Source of the DNA: Closterium sp. NIES-65
Taxonomy: Eukaryota > Streptophyta > Zygnematophyceae > Desmidiales > Closteriaceae
Length of the DNA stretch: 64,000 nt
NCBI GenBank assembly: GCA_948144175.1
Contig: CANXME010002160.1
Location: 2,117,501 to 2,181,500, forward strand
Reading direction: 5' to 3'
Under the pieces are notes generated by a model. That model saw only the letters and a program-made list of their open reading frames with translations. It was not told where the DNA came from and made no database searches. Made by a program: the position numbers and the translations under genes. How positions within the stretch are numbered: the first letter of the stretch is position 1; each line of letters begins with the position of its first letter. Shown in pieces: positions 10,014 to 21,830 of this stretch.

Positions 10014-10694
10014 TGTTACGAATAGTAATACTTGAATATTACTGTGCACTCCTCACCGCAGCAAAGAGAAGCACGCAGTATCGCGAATGAACGCGAAGCG
10101 TCAGACGGTTAGAAACGACTCAAAGCGTCAGACAGTTGGGACGCATCTGAACCGTCGGAGCATACAGCATCAGGCAGCTGCAGGCAGGATGGTTTCGGCG
10201 GGAACAGTTTCGTAACTGTTCGCGCCGCACGGTTGCGAATGTATTTGAATAAGGGAATGTACCCCTTAGAGTACATGGCTAGCTAGGTCGTTTCATCTCC
10301 CCTGTACTCATATTTATATTTGCTGTATTTGCATGTTCTATTTCATCTCAAAGCATTTTACATTCACTTTGCTATTGAGGTCAAGGGCCCACCAACATCA
10401 CTTCTCTGCGTGCGAACCTTCCTGAGTAGATCCTAGTGTCGGAATGTAATTGTATACATTACTATAACTGCCTGTAGTGTAGACCTAGTGTATTTATATT
10501 GCTTTCATGTTAGGTGGTGCACCCTTTTCCTTCACTATATCTTGTACAACTTTCTATAGTGAAACCCTCATTCTCCTTCACAAACTTGCTCGATACTTTC
10601 CTTCAACTCGATCTTCTCCTACCTCACTAGCCATGGCTCCTAAGTCACGCTAGTTTCTTGACACCTAGGCCACGATCAACTCCTGATTGCAGCA
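10014..10694 (+). repeat. 5' LTR of element B (contains a solo LTR)
   Basis: Starts TGTTACGAATAGTAATACTT and ends GATTGCAGCA just before the priming site. It matches 25486-25934 except for a 232-bp insertion (a 227-bp solo LTR plus its duplicated CCTAG). Confidence 0.93.
10437..10663 (+). repeat. Solo LTR (227 bp family) inside the 5' LTR of B
   Basis: TGTCGGAATG..TTTCTTGACA is flanked by the exact duplication CCTAG (10432-10436, 10664-10668). It is clearly related to the solo LTR at 32765-32992: both share GGTGGTGCACC, TATAGTGAAACCC and CACTAGCCATGGCTCCTAAG. No internal sequence remains, as expected after LTR-LTR recombination. The orientation shown is that of TG..CA on the plus strand and is not otherwise determined. 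Confidence 0.88.
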
Positions 10695-10787
10695 TGGTAT
10701 GAGAGCGACCCAGGAATCCTTTGCACCGCCATCTCCGAGATCTGCGACATTCGGAAAGTGGCGTCCGGCACACGATCACGTGTAAGA

Positions 10788-11815
10788 ATGGCCGGAGGAT
10801 CTGGAGGTCAGACGAATCTGACGGCTGAAGCGCAGCCCAACCCGGCTGTGACAAACGAGGAAACGACAACGATTCCTTCCGCCGTCCTCGGACAACTGCT
10901 TCAGCGACTCACGAGCCTGGAGCAAGGGCTCCAGACCTTGCGGAATGGCGATGCGGGAACTTCTTCCTAACCCACTCAACCGGCCTCAAACGGCCAAAAC
11001 TCCGCCCCGCAAGGCTTCTCCTTAGATACGAATGGCTCAACCCCCAAGACTCCCTGTCCCAGCGATGAAGCAATTCTCTCCACGCAATCAAGGTTTTTGA
11101 GCATATCAAAAATAAAGACAAGTGTGTGCTTTGACAGTAGAGACTTTTACACCTGGAGCTTCGAGCTGTAGCTGCTACTGCAAAACGCGCAGATTTATCA
11201 TAATTTCGACGGGAGCTACTCGGGACCTGCTGGAGACACCGACGACGCAAGGACTCACTATTATAATGAGTCCCTGATGGCGTAAGGGATTCTTCTGCGT
11301 GACATGTCGCCGGCGGAGCAGCTGAACATTCGTTCATACAAGACATCGGCTGCCCCAGCCCTCGACGCTTGGCGCCACCTGAACGGCGTGTATCAGCCCA
11401 AGGACTCCGTCTCCTCGAGCCGACTACTCCAGCAACTGCTGGAAACTAAGATTACCTCAGAGGAGAAGGTCAACAGCTACATCAACCGCTGTCGGAGCCT
11501 TCCCGATCAAATCGTGAAGTTGGGAAGCTCGATTTCCGAGGAAATCTTCGTGAACATTGTGCTTCAAGGGCTTGGCCCAGAGTGGCGGCCCTGCAAGGCG
11601 CTCCTCCGACAGCAGGGGGTCATCTTGGAGGCCGCCCTTTGCGCCGCCCTTCTCATCGAACAACTGGATATGGATCAGCAGCGACCAGCGCCACGACGAG
11701 AACGCGAACGGCTCGCCTTCTACGCCGACAACAACGAAGAGCGACGACCACGGTGCCTCTACTGCAAAATCTGCAGAAACTTTGGGCATTTGGCGGATCG
11801 ATGTAAGTTCTGATC
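10788..11815 (+). pseudogene. Element B Gag region
   Basis: The start MAGGSGGQTN leads into a coiled-coil-like LLQRLTSLEQGLQTLRNG. The central Gag (UBN2-type) portion carries AAPALDAWRHLNGVYQPKD and LQQLLETKITSEEKVNSYIN. A C-terminal zinc knuckle of form CX2CX4HX4C (CKICRNFGHLADRC) ends near 11812. Gag forms the virus-like particle shell and the knuckle binds RNA. Fossil, broken. Confidence 0.75.
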
Positions 11816-11873
11816 TCGCCCTCGCCAGACCAATCCGAGCAACTGGTCCGGCCGACAAGACGCACGAGGCGAC

Positions 11874-13604
11874 GTGCGTCTAGCCCAAGGGTATCAACCC
11901 CCACCCGCGCGCAATCTGAACTCAACCGTTCAGCATCAGCAGCAGCAGCCATCAACTGCCCCTACGCGCAACGTCATGAGCAACATGGCCATGACAGGCG
12001 AGTCACATTGTCGCCGTGTTCGCTCACCCTCACCTGAGCCAGCACCGCACCCCATCGGCGCGTTCACCAACAACAACCCGTTCAGCCCGCGCCGCGACTA
12101 CAACGACGACGTCGACCGGGACTGGAACCTCCCAGCCCCGCTGCTTGAAAGTCCCCCGCATATACCAGACATGCGGGTGGCGCCACTTGATTGGCTCTTG
12201 CGCGAGCAATTTCTGAAGTTCGACACCCCGCACATCGTCACACCGCGATTGGCGCTGCTCGCACGTGACGACAACAAGCGCTACAACACCTGGTACCTGG
12301 ACAGCTGCTGCGACCAGCATATGGTGGGCTCCGAGCGTTACATATCCAACGCCGTCCCCACCCCCACAGTCACTTACATCACTGTGGCGAACAACACGCG
12401 CCTGCGCGCAAGCGCAAAAGGCTTTGTCGAACTCAAAGGACGTGGAAGCCGCACGCACATCACGCTTAACGATGTGCTGATCATCCAGAACCTGCGCTTC
12501 AACCTCCTGTCCGCCGCACAGCTCATGGACTGCGGCGTCGACCTCAGCACGGATCGCGAGACGCGAGACATCCTGCTGCACTACGAATCGCGCAAATTTC
12601 CCCGCAGGCAGATCGGACGAGCGCACTCCGAAAATGGAGTGTATGTCCTAGATTTCGACATTCCCGGCTGCAGCGGCGAGTCGCACGAGTTGATTGATCT
12701 CGTGCCACTGCGCTTCGAGCACATCCACCGCAGGGATTGGAAGCACCCTGACGGCAGACCGTGGGCGCCGCATCATCCCCACCCACGCGAAACGGCGTTA
12801 CACAACCCCGATCCAGATGGCATCTGCAGGGATTGTTACACGCCGACGACAACAATGAGCGCGATTGCCGGCCGCGGACTCGCCGCCATCGCTGAAGCAG
12901 AGCGCCACGCGCCCCCAGAGGAAGGGATGTCGCAGCTCGAGCTTGAAGTTACTACCCACGGCATTTTCGGCACGCCAGGGCATCCCCTCATCGGTCCCTC
13001 CTCACAGCACCTTCAAGGCATGCTGCGCGGAACTGGCGTCGGCACCTTTGATGCCCATGGCGAGCCGCGACCCTACACCTACGAGAGGTTTTTGGCCATC
13101 CACTCTCATCGACGCGACTCATCAAAGAAACTCACCGCAGAGCAAGAGGAAGAATTGGCGCGCCGCGAAGCTGAGGAGCTTCGCCAGCAAAGCCTCGCAG
13201 AAGCACGTGGGACCTTTGCTTGCGCCACCTGGGGAGCTGAGGCTGAAGAAAGTGCCTCCAATGAAGGGGGGTGGGGGAGCGCTGGAGGATGGGGAACAAG
13301 TGACACTAGCGGCTGGGGAGACAACGGCGGAACCTGGGCCAACGCGAGCGGCGGATGGGGCGCCGCAACTAGCACCGACAATAGCGGCTGGGGTACTTTC
13401 CGCGAAGAACGAAAGGGGGGAGAGGATGAAGCTGAGGAAACTGAGGCAACACCTGCAGTCGTTCTTCTTGGTCGTCCCCCGCGTCACATTCCACTCGCAC
13501 CACCTCCTCCGGACAACCCCCCGCGTCGCGATCCATGGGACACCATCATCCATGGGCAACGAGCCGTCAACCCCGCGTTGCACCGTCTACGGACCTGCCC
13601 CTGA
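11874..13604 (+). pseudogene. Element B protease region with WG/GW-rich segment
   Basis: An aspartic-protease-like segment has TWYLDSCCDQHMVGSE (about 12286-12340), where copia proteases have a D-S/T-G type catalytic triad. It is followed by the usual NLRFNLLSAAQLMDCG strand. Unusually, 13264-13402 encodes a cluster of Trp-Gly pairs (GGWGSAGGWGTSDTSGWG and more, about seven W residues next to G in under 50 residues). WG/GW platforms are known Argonaute-binding surfaces. The function here is inference. The following integrase zinc region starts near 13810. Confidence 0.7.
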
Positions 13605-13809
13605 GCCACGCAAACCCACCTTCGTCCCTGGAACCATCCCCGGGACCAACGGTCTGCTCTCTGAGATTCGCGACAGAGAGTTCTTGGCGCTGATGCTGAC
13701 CACCGCGCCGGAAGAAGAAGAAGCAGAGGGAGTAGCAGCAGAACCCGCTCCTGTACCTGACGAAGACCCTGAGGAAGCGCGCGCGCTACATACGCACCTC
13801 CGGCTTTCT

Positions 13810-14865
13810 CGCTGACGATACTCTATGGCACCAACGCCTCGGACACCCTTCACGCGCGACGCTGAAAAACTGCATCGACGCAGGCGTCTTCGCTCCTGGC
13901 GCACTCCTGCGCCCTGATGGCTCCGAAGTGAGAGGCGCGACACATCCGCGCAACTGCACTGTCTGCCCCGAAGCTGCGCTGAGCCACCGACCATTCCCGC
14001 TGCTCGAACCTGGAACGAACTGCTACCCCAAGCTACGCAAGGCGTACAGCGATTTCCTGAACGTGGGGCATTGCGGAGCCGAGGACGAAATGTACACGCT
14101 CACCATCATCGACGTTGGAACGCGCTACGTATGGGTCGTGAACGTGGAGTCACGCGACAGAGCCTACGAGGTGTTTCGCCTCTTGCTGGCGCACGCAGAG
14201 CGACAGTCAAGGAAGAAGCTGAAAATCCGGCAATCTGACGGCGTGGCAGAATTCAGGAGCAACCAGATGCAAACCTACCTCACGCAAAAGGGGATCGAGC
14301 ACCACATTTCTCTCCCCTACGTGCACCAGGAGCAGGGCGTAGCTGAGCGGACAAACCGCACGCTAATGACGAAGGTGCGCACGCTGATGAAGCAGTCGAA
14401 ATTGCCGCCGATCTACTGGACCTACGCGATGCACCACACAGTGCGGGTGCACAACCTACTCTCGACCACCGCCATCACCGGCAATCTGTCCCCACACGTC
14501 AAATGGACCGGGACCAAAGGGGATACCTCCATGCTGCGTGTATGGGGGTGCATGGTTCAATACCGCCCGCCGACTTCAACCATCGGCAAATTCGCCAGCC
14601 GCGCGCGCTGGGGGATCCATCTCGGCATCAGTCACGAGTACAAGGCGTGGATCGTGCTGGACCTCCTCAGTCAGAAAATCGCTCACGCTCGCGACGTCAT
14701 CTTCTACCAGCGCCTCTTCCTCGACCAGTTCCGCCGCGACGAAGAAACGAACGCGAACCGCGTCTACGCGAACGATGGGCACAGCTACGCAACGCCCGAA
14801 GACGAAGCCGCTGCACCAATCTTGGAGCAGGACACGAGGGGCGAGTTCGTGTGGGAAGAATGACG
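13810..14865 (+). pseudogene. Element B integrase region
   Basis: The N-terminal zinc-binding part has the H..H..C..C pattern (QRLGHPSRATLKN, then NCTVCPEAA). The catalytic core has IDVGTRYVWV, IRQSDGVAEFRS and HQEQGVAERTNRTL, corresponding to the D, D and E positions of the DDE fold, and is followed by the C-terminal RVWGCMVQYRPP and GKFASRARWGIHLG blocks. Integrase inserts the cDNA into the host chromosome. Fossil. Confidence 0.8.
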
Positions 14866-15129
14866 CAGCAGCGACGACGACGACGATTCCTCGGGAGGAG
14901 GAATCGGCGCAGCAGGCGGAAGCGGCAGAGGCATAGCACCACCAGCGCCTCCTGAACCAGAAAGCGATGACGACGACGTACAGGAAGTCATCCCGCAACG
15001 TCGCCACGATAGCACTATCTCAGGACTGCAGCTGCTCGGGCTTCACACCGCAACTTCGAAGGCGCCACGTGTCATCAAGCCCCGAAATCCGCGCCAAGCT
15101 CTTTCTGGACCACACAGCAAGGAATGGCG

Positions 15130-15930
15130 CAAAGCAATGGACGCAGAGATCAAGGCACTGGAGTCACGAGACACCTGGGTGCTAGTCGACCGCGCGGCGA
15201 TCAAAGGCGCAAGAATCCTCTCGGGGAAATGGGTCTTCCGCGTGAAAACCGCAGCGGACGGAACGATCGAGTGCTTCAAGGCGCGTTGGGTGGTTTGCGG
15301 CTACGATCAGAGGCATGGCATCGACTTCGACCAGACGTTCGCCCCAGTTAGCCGCCATATCTCCGTTCGAATCCTGCTTGCCATTGCAGCTGCAAGGCAC
15401 CTACCACTCCGCCAGATCGACGTGAAGAACGTGTTCCTGTACGCGTTAGTGGACGTCGTGATCTACGTGGAGCAGCCGCACACCTACGGCGGAGGGGACT
15501 CGCGAGTGTGCCAACTGCGCAAGTCACTCTACGGGATCAAACAGGCTCCGAGGCTGTGGCAGCAGTACCTGCACAACATCCTACTTGAAATCGGATTCAA
15601 GCAGATGCCGCACGAACCAGAGATGTATCGCCGCGAATTCCGCGGGGAATACATTCTCCTCACGGTGTACATCGACGACCTCCTTTACACAGGCTCAAAC
15701 AACGAGCTTCTCAAGCAGTTCGAGAAGGCCTTGGCGGGGCGCGTCGACATCACGTGCAACTACGAGGTGAAGCATTTTCTAGGCCTCAACATCTCCTACA
15801 CGCCTGAGGCCATTCATCTCTCAGCGGCTAAGTACGCAGAAGAGATAGGGAAGCGGTTCAACATTTCACCTGCACCTCTCTCAACTCCCTACCGAACTCC
15901 CGGACCGAACCACAAACCCGACAACAAACC
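15130..15930 (+). pseudogene. Element B reverse transcriptase, interrupted by element C
   Basis: EWRKAMDAEIKALESRDTW opens the copia RT domain, followed by ARWVVCGYDQRHGIDFDQTF, the LRQIDVKNVFLYA block, YGIKQAPRLWQQ and the catalytic YIDDLLYTGS. The domain runs into the TGTC end of element C at 15931. Related RNase H sequence resumes after 24757. Confidence 0.85.
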
Positions 15931-16052
15931 TGTCGAATTATAATATTGTGTAGGCTATAGTGGGGTAGCCCATATGGGGTACACATTTCTGGGGTTGCAT
16001 ATTTGTATCACTTCCATTCCTTAGTCATCTCATTCTCGTTCTACTGTTCTCA
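15931..16052 (+). repeat. 5' LTR of element C
   Basis: 122 bp, TG..CA bounded, followed at 16053 by TGGTATCGAGCAGG. It carries the family core GTAGGCTATAGTGGGGTA. Confidence 0.95.
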
Positions 16053-16104
16053 TGGTATCGAGCAGGTTCCCCCTTGGGAACTGTGCCTAGGGCCCACCAC
16101 ATCG

Positions 16105-18345
16105 AGTTTCAAAAAAAAAAAAAAAAAAAATCTCCTGCCCGAAGCGCGCTCCGCCTGAGTCGCGCTCTGGGCTCTCACCTCGCCGAGCCGCCCTCGCGGC
16201 CCCCCCCCTACGCCCTAGCGGCCCCTTCCCCTAGCGGCCCCGCCGCCCTTCGTTTCGGCCCCGCCGCCCTTTAGTGCGGCCCCGCCGCCCGTCACAGCGG
16301 CCCTGTCGCCCCGCATCGCGGCCCCGCCGCCCGTCTCCGCGGCTCGCTGCCCGTCGCTGCGGCCCCGCCCCTACTTAGCGGCCCCGCCCCCCCTTCTCCT
16401 CAGCGGCCCCGCTGTCAACGGGAGTTGTGTGTTGGCCCCGTCCACGCTTGGGCGGAGCCGACTTCGTGGTGGGGTGTACGGAAGGTACAGCCGACTTGCA
16501 GCAGTGGGCGACGCCGACTTGGACGAGCTGGTCGACGGGGTTGGTCGACTTGCACGGCGCCACTGCAATACCGCCAACTTGGGAAGCCAGCGGCCGACTT
16601 CAACTGGTGGTCGGTGATGTGGCACGTCGACCTGGAAGTCGGCGCCGACTTGCAAGGTCACCGACTTGCAAGGTCACCGACTTGCAAGGTCACCGACTTG
16701 CAAGGTCACCGACTTGCAAGGTCACCGACTTGCAAGTCACCGACTTGCAAGGTCACCGACTTGCAAGGTCACCGACTTTCAAGGTCACCGACTTGCAAGG
16801 TCACCGACTTGCAAGGTCACCGACTTGCAAGGTCACCGACTTTGCAAGTCGGCGCCGACTTGCAAGGTCGCCGACTTGGGAGGTCGCCAACTTCAAGAGG
16901 TCAGTCTGGAAGTCGGCGCCGACGTAGAAGGGGCGTCGACCTGGTGACGCCGACTTGGGTAGCTGACAACTGCACTGGTCGACCAGGAGTGACGTCGACC
17001 TGGATCTGGTCGACCGGAGGAGTGGTCGACCTGGTGAGGTCGACCTGGTGTGGTTGTCGACTTGGGAGGTCGACGAGCACATATAGGAGCAGCTGGTCGA
17101 CATAGTTGCCCGGTCGACCAGGATACCTGGGTGACGAGTTTCTGCGAAGGAGTGCGACGGTCACCCAGGCGAAGTTGGCGAGACCGACCTCCATGGTGGT
17201 ATCCCGAGGTCGTCGTGGCGGATCAGAGGCAGTCGCTAGCCCGAGGTTGACGTGGTGTGTGCGCTGTGCAGGTGACGAGACTTTGCATGCCAATCATCTG
17301 CGCGCACCTGCAAAGCGGGTGCACTGCTGTCCTGCGTGAGCAATGCTGGCACACCGTCAACCTGCAGCGTTGGCAAGCTGTCGACTTTGCACTGCTCTAG
17401 CGTGGTCGACCAAGTCGTGCTGGAACGCGGTCGACCATGCTGTGCTGGCAGTCGACCAACCTGAATGCTAGCTCTGATGTAGTCTTGCATTGCCAACTTC
17501 ATTGGACCATTATTGACAACTTTCTCTAGTGAAACTCTTGCCAAATTGCCCCGTGAACTAGCAACCAGTGTGAGCACTAGGAAAACGTCTAAGGACCAAC
17601 GAACGCAGACATCACACGAGCACACGTGCCTAGCCAGTACTCTAAGCTCCCGTTGTAGTAGTTATCTTCTCACCCGCCGCCCTACTCAGCGGCCCCGCCG
17701 CCCTTCTCCTCAGCGGCCCCGCCGCCCTACTCAGCGGCCTCGCCGCCCTACTCAGCGGCCCCGCCGCCCTCTCCTCAGCGGCCCCGCCGCCCTACTCAGC
17801 GGCCCCGCCGCCCTTCTCCTCAGCGGCCCCGCCGCCCTACTCAGCGGCCCCGCCGCCCTTCTCCTCCGCGGCCCCGCCGCCCTGCTCAGCGGCCCCGCCG
17901 CCCTCCTCCTCAGCGGCCCCGCCGCCCTACTCAGCGGCCCTGCCGCCCTTCTCCTCAGCGGCCCCGCGGCCCTACTCAGCGGCCCCGCCGCCCTTCTCCT
18001 CAGCGGCCCCGCCGCCCTTCTCCTCACCGGCCCCGCCACCCTACTCGGCGGCCCCGCCTCCCTTCTCCTCAGCGGCCCCGCCGCCCTACTCAGCGGCCCC
18101 GCCGCCCTTCCGCAGCGGCCTCGCCGCCCTTCTCAGCGGCCCAGCCGCCCCTTGCACCAGCGGCCTTGCCGCCCTACACCGCCCGCGCCGCCCGAGCCGC
18201 TTCACCTGCCCGAGCTGCCCGAGCCACCCGAGCCGCCCAACTATCCTAAGCCGCCCGAGCCGCCCGACCAGCCCGAGCCGCCCGAGCCGCCCGAGCCACC
18301 CGAGCCGCCTGAGCCGCCCGAGCCGCCTGAGGAGCCGAACCGCTA
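16105..18345 (+). repeat. Leader minisatellite block of element C
   Basis: Between the priming site and Gag lie, in order: a run of about 20 A (about 16110-16130), GCGGCCCCGCCGCCC-type repeats (to about 16400), about 13 copies of a 16-bp unit CGACTTGCAAGGTCAC (about 16645-16860), GTCGACCTGG-rich sequence (to about 17470), alternating 21/24-bp GCGGCCCCGCCGCCCTACTCA units (17690-18130), and a 9-bp GAGCCGCCC array (18180-18345). Long open frames here are products of the repeats. I do not call a protein. Confidence 0.88.
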
Positions 18346-18503
18346 GTGCCACGGAGCCGCACTTGCTGCAGTGCCGTCCGAGCAGCCGTGTTGCCGTGCT
18401 GCTGTACCGCTGAGCTACCCGACCCGCCCTGCCTGGTGAGAGCAGCGCTTCTGTCCCTGCACTGCCCCTGTCCTACAGTTGGTGCTGCTAGTCCACTGTT
18501 GTC

Positions 18504-20490
18504 ATGGCTACCCCCAGTGTTCTCGCTTTTGACGCTGAGGGTCGAGCCATTGACTTTGAGGTTTGGGTGGATGACCTGCAGCTTTTCTTACAGTGCGATA
18601 GGGCAGACGGTCTTTCCCTCTTTGACCTCACCTCTGGTGCTTCCCCTGCCCCTGCTGCCGATGCCGACGCCACTGTTCGCTCCCAGTGGGCCACTCGCGA
18701 TGCTGCTGCACGTCTTGCTGTGCGTCGCCACCTGCCTACCACTGAGCGCGCGCACTTTAGCCAATACAAGAGTGCTCAGACCTTGTACGGCGCTGTCGTT
18801 GCACGCTACTCCTCCCCTGCCACTGCTGCACTGAGCCGCCTCATGCTACCTTACCTCTTTCCTGACCTTGCTGCCTTTCCCACAGTCGCTGACCTCATTA
18901 CGCACCTCCGCACTAGTGACACTCGCTACCGCGCCGCGCTTCCTGCTGAGTTCTGCGCCAAGAACCCCCCCCCCATGTACATCACTCTCTATTATATAGT
19001 CACCCGCCTCCCTGACTCCCTTCGTGTAGTCAGGGACCACTTCCTCTCAGTCTGTCCCACCACTCTCACTGTTGACCTCCTAGAGAAGGCCCTCCTAGCG
19101 GCGGAGAAGAGCATAGTCGCTGTAGGAGCCTCTCGTGGTGACCCTCGCACCCCCATCTTTGAGGGGAGTTCCCCTTCCCCCCTGTTGCCCTCTGTCGCCT
19201 CTGCTGCTGCGGCCGACCTCGTTGGTCTTGAGTCGGTCGGTGCGGCGTCTGCCCCTAGCAGGAGACGCCGCTCTGGCAAGGGCAAAGGGGGCAAGGGCGC
19301 GGGTGAGGCTAGCTGGGGTGGTGGAGATGGCGGTGGGGGCGACGGGGGGAGTGGGGGTGGCGGTGGGAGTGGTGGCGGGGGTGGAGGTGGCGGTGGCAGC
19401 GGCGGAGGCGGAGGCGGCGGTGGCGGTAGCGGTGGGAGCGGAGGCGGCGGTGGCGGCGGAGGTGGCGGCGGCGGTGGTGGAGGAGGTGGAGCTGGTCAGG
19501 GTGGTGCTTCTCAGCGGAGCGGCTCCGGGAGTGGTCAGCGCCAGCAGCAGCAGCAGCGTTCTCGGGACATCCCCCCTCCTCAGCAGCTCCGTGAGTGGTA
19601 CACGCAGCATCAGCGTGGTGGGGTTTTTGGCCCGTGCACCTACGTCCTTCGCTCCGGCGACCGCGCGGGTGAGCAGTGTGGGGGTGCTCACCCCACCCAA
19701 CGCTACTTTGGTCGCCTGACGGACGCTTGGCATCAGCAGTTCCCGGAGGCTAGTGAGATCCCCCGCTGTGGAGAGCTGTCTAGGGCAGGCGTAGCTATCT
19801 TTGATCTTGACTTTGATGCTATCCTTGCTGCCATGTATGCTGTGACTATTAGTGATGAGGGTGACTGTTACCGGTGTTTCCTGCCCGACCCGGGCATTGG
19901 TACTGCTGCTGTAGGTACTGGTGAGGCTGCTGCTCTAGGTGCCAGTGCGTCCGCGCCTTCAGGTGCTGGTGAGTCTGCGCTCTTAGGTACCACGTCGGCT
20001 TCGGCCTCTCTCACCTTCACACTTGACTCAGGGGCTTCTCGCTCCTTCTTTCGAGACCGCACTGCACTCACACCGCTTGGTCGGCCAGTTGCGGTCTCCC
20101 TGGCAGACCCCTCTGGGGGTCCTGTCCTCTCTCACTTCTCCACTGTCCTCCCGTGTCCGGCTGCCCCCTCTGCCACCTTGTCTGGTCTTTACCTCCCCTC
20201 GTTCTCTACGAACTTGGTGAGTGGTGCAGACCTGCAGGATACGGGGGTTCACCAGTTCACTCCTGCGAGTCAGCGGGTAGCCCACTGCACGGACGCTCGG
20301 ACAGGCCGACACCTGGCCACGTTTACACGTCGGCCGAGGTCGAGCCTGTACACACTGACCACTGCGTCTCCTCCAGTCACTGCGTCTGGTCAGGTAGCTG
20401 CGTCGGGTCAGGTGTTTGCTGCAGCGTCCAGGTCTGGTCCTGAGTCTGCCCCCTGCTCGTGTCGCCTCCTGTCTCACGAGACTCTCCTCT
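18504..20490 (+). pseudogene. Element C Gag-protease region
   Basis: The start MATPSVLAFDAEGRAIDFEV is shared with element F. The Gag core follows (QLFLQCDRADGLSLFDLTSG, LRVVRDHFLSVCPTTLTV), then a run of more than 50 mostly glycine residues (about 19310-19500), a Gln-rich QLREWYTQHQRGG module, and an aspartic protease with LTFTLDSGASRSFFRD (DSG triad, about 20010-20060) and LSGLYLPSFSTNLVSGADLQ. No classical zinc knuckle is visible; a C..C..H arrangement after REWY may replace it. Fossil. Confidence 0.85.
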
Positions 20491-21300
20491 AGCACCACCG
20501 TCTTGGTCACCCCTCCCTGCCTCGTCTCCGAGGCATGGCTTCCCGTGTCCTTGTCTCTGGTCTTCCCCGGTCCCTCCCTCCCCTTCCTCCGGGGCCTGCT
20601 CCTTCCTGTGTCCCCTGTGTCGAGGGGCGGCTCCGAGCTGCCCCTCACTCCTCTCAGTTTCCCCCGACAGAGGCCCCGCTGCAGACGCTTCACATGGACG
20701 TGTGGGGCCCGGCCCGCGTCCGTGAACAGGGTCACGAGCGCTACTTCCTGCTGGTGGTTGACGACTCCTCGCGTTACACCACAGTCTTCCCCTTGCGCAG
20801 CAAGGGTGATGTCGCTGAGGTGTTGATCGACTGGATCCGCGCAGCTCGTCTCCAGCTCAGGAGGAGCTTCGGCTCGGACTTTCCAGTTCTGCGTCTGCAC
20901 TCTGACCGAGGCGGAGAGTTCTCCTCTGGCCTTCTACGAGCCTACTGTCGTGCGCGAGGCATCCGACAGACCTTTACGCTTCCGGACTCTCCACAGCAAA
21001 ATGGGATTGCTGAGCAACGCATTGGCATGGTCATGGACGTCGCTCGTACGTCCATGATGCATGCGGCTGCCCCCCATTTTCTGTGGCCGTTTGCGGTTCG
21101 GTACGCGGCGCATCATATCAACCTTCACCCCGGGGTCTCCATGCCGGAGACCTCCCCAGCCTTGCTGTGGACGGGGAAGGTCGGCGATGTGTCTGCGTTG
21201 TGTGTCTCGGGATCTCGGGCGTTTGTCCGCGACTTGTCTGCGAACAAGCTCTCCCCCTCGTGCTGCTCCCTGTGTCTTCCTTGGCTTCCTCCCTGACGCC
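20490..21300 (+). pseudogene. Element C integrase region
   Basis: HHRLGHPSLPRL-type zinc N-terminus is followed by the core LHMDVWGPARVRE, RLHSDRGGEFSSGLL and PDSPQQNGIAEQRIGMV. The C-terminal block continues past 21300 as FLGFLPDAPGWLFYHPTSRR. Fossil; the reading is not continuous. Confidence 0.85.
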
Positions 21301-21539
21301 CCTGGGTGGCTATTCTACCACCCCACCTCTCGTCGTGTTCTGTCCTCCCAGGACGTCACGTTCGACAAGTCAGTACCCTACTACCGCCTCTTCCCCTACC
21401 GCACTCCTTCCCTCCCCCCGCCACCGCACTTCCTTGTGCCAGGTCCCCCCCCGGTAGACCCCCTCCCCCCTCAGGGTCCTACCCCTTCAGGTGTGTCCCA
21501 GGTAGATATAGTCGAGCCGGTCGAGGTTGCTGGTGACTC

Positions 21540-21830
21540 TGATACTGCTGCGGGTGCTCAGCCTGGGGGTGCTGACTCTGGGGGTGCTGTGCGGGTGGGT
21601 GCTGAGCCTGGGGGTGCTGAATCTGGGTGTGCTGCGACTGGGGGTGCTGAGCCTGGGGGTGCTGAGCCTGGGGGTGCTACGACTCGGGGTGCTGAGCTTG
21701 GGGGTCCTTCACCTGGGGGTGCTGCGTCTGGAGCTGCTGAGCCTGGGGGTGCTGAGTCTGGAGCTACTGCGCGTGAGGGTGCAGAGCTCGCGGCTGCTAG
21801 ACCTGCTCGTGTGGCGTCTAGCGGTGCTTG
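21540..21830 (+). repeat. In-frame 15-bp minisatellite in the integrase-RT linker of C
   Basis: Units of the type GCTGAGCCTGGGGGT code A-E-P-G-G and A-E-S-G-G. The same linker array occurs in element F (58590-58830) and, on the minus strand, in element G (50935-51330), so the linker is a recurrent site of repeat growth. Confidence 0.88.

Noticed and set aside
17513-18352. Pro/Arg-rich and Pro-Glu-Pro open frames upstream of the Gag of element C
   Set aside because: Produced by leader minisatellites between priming site and Gag, with no start context or domain.
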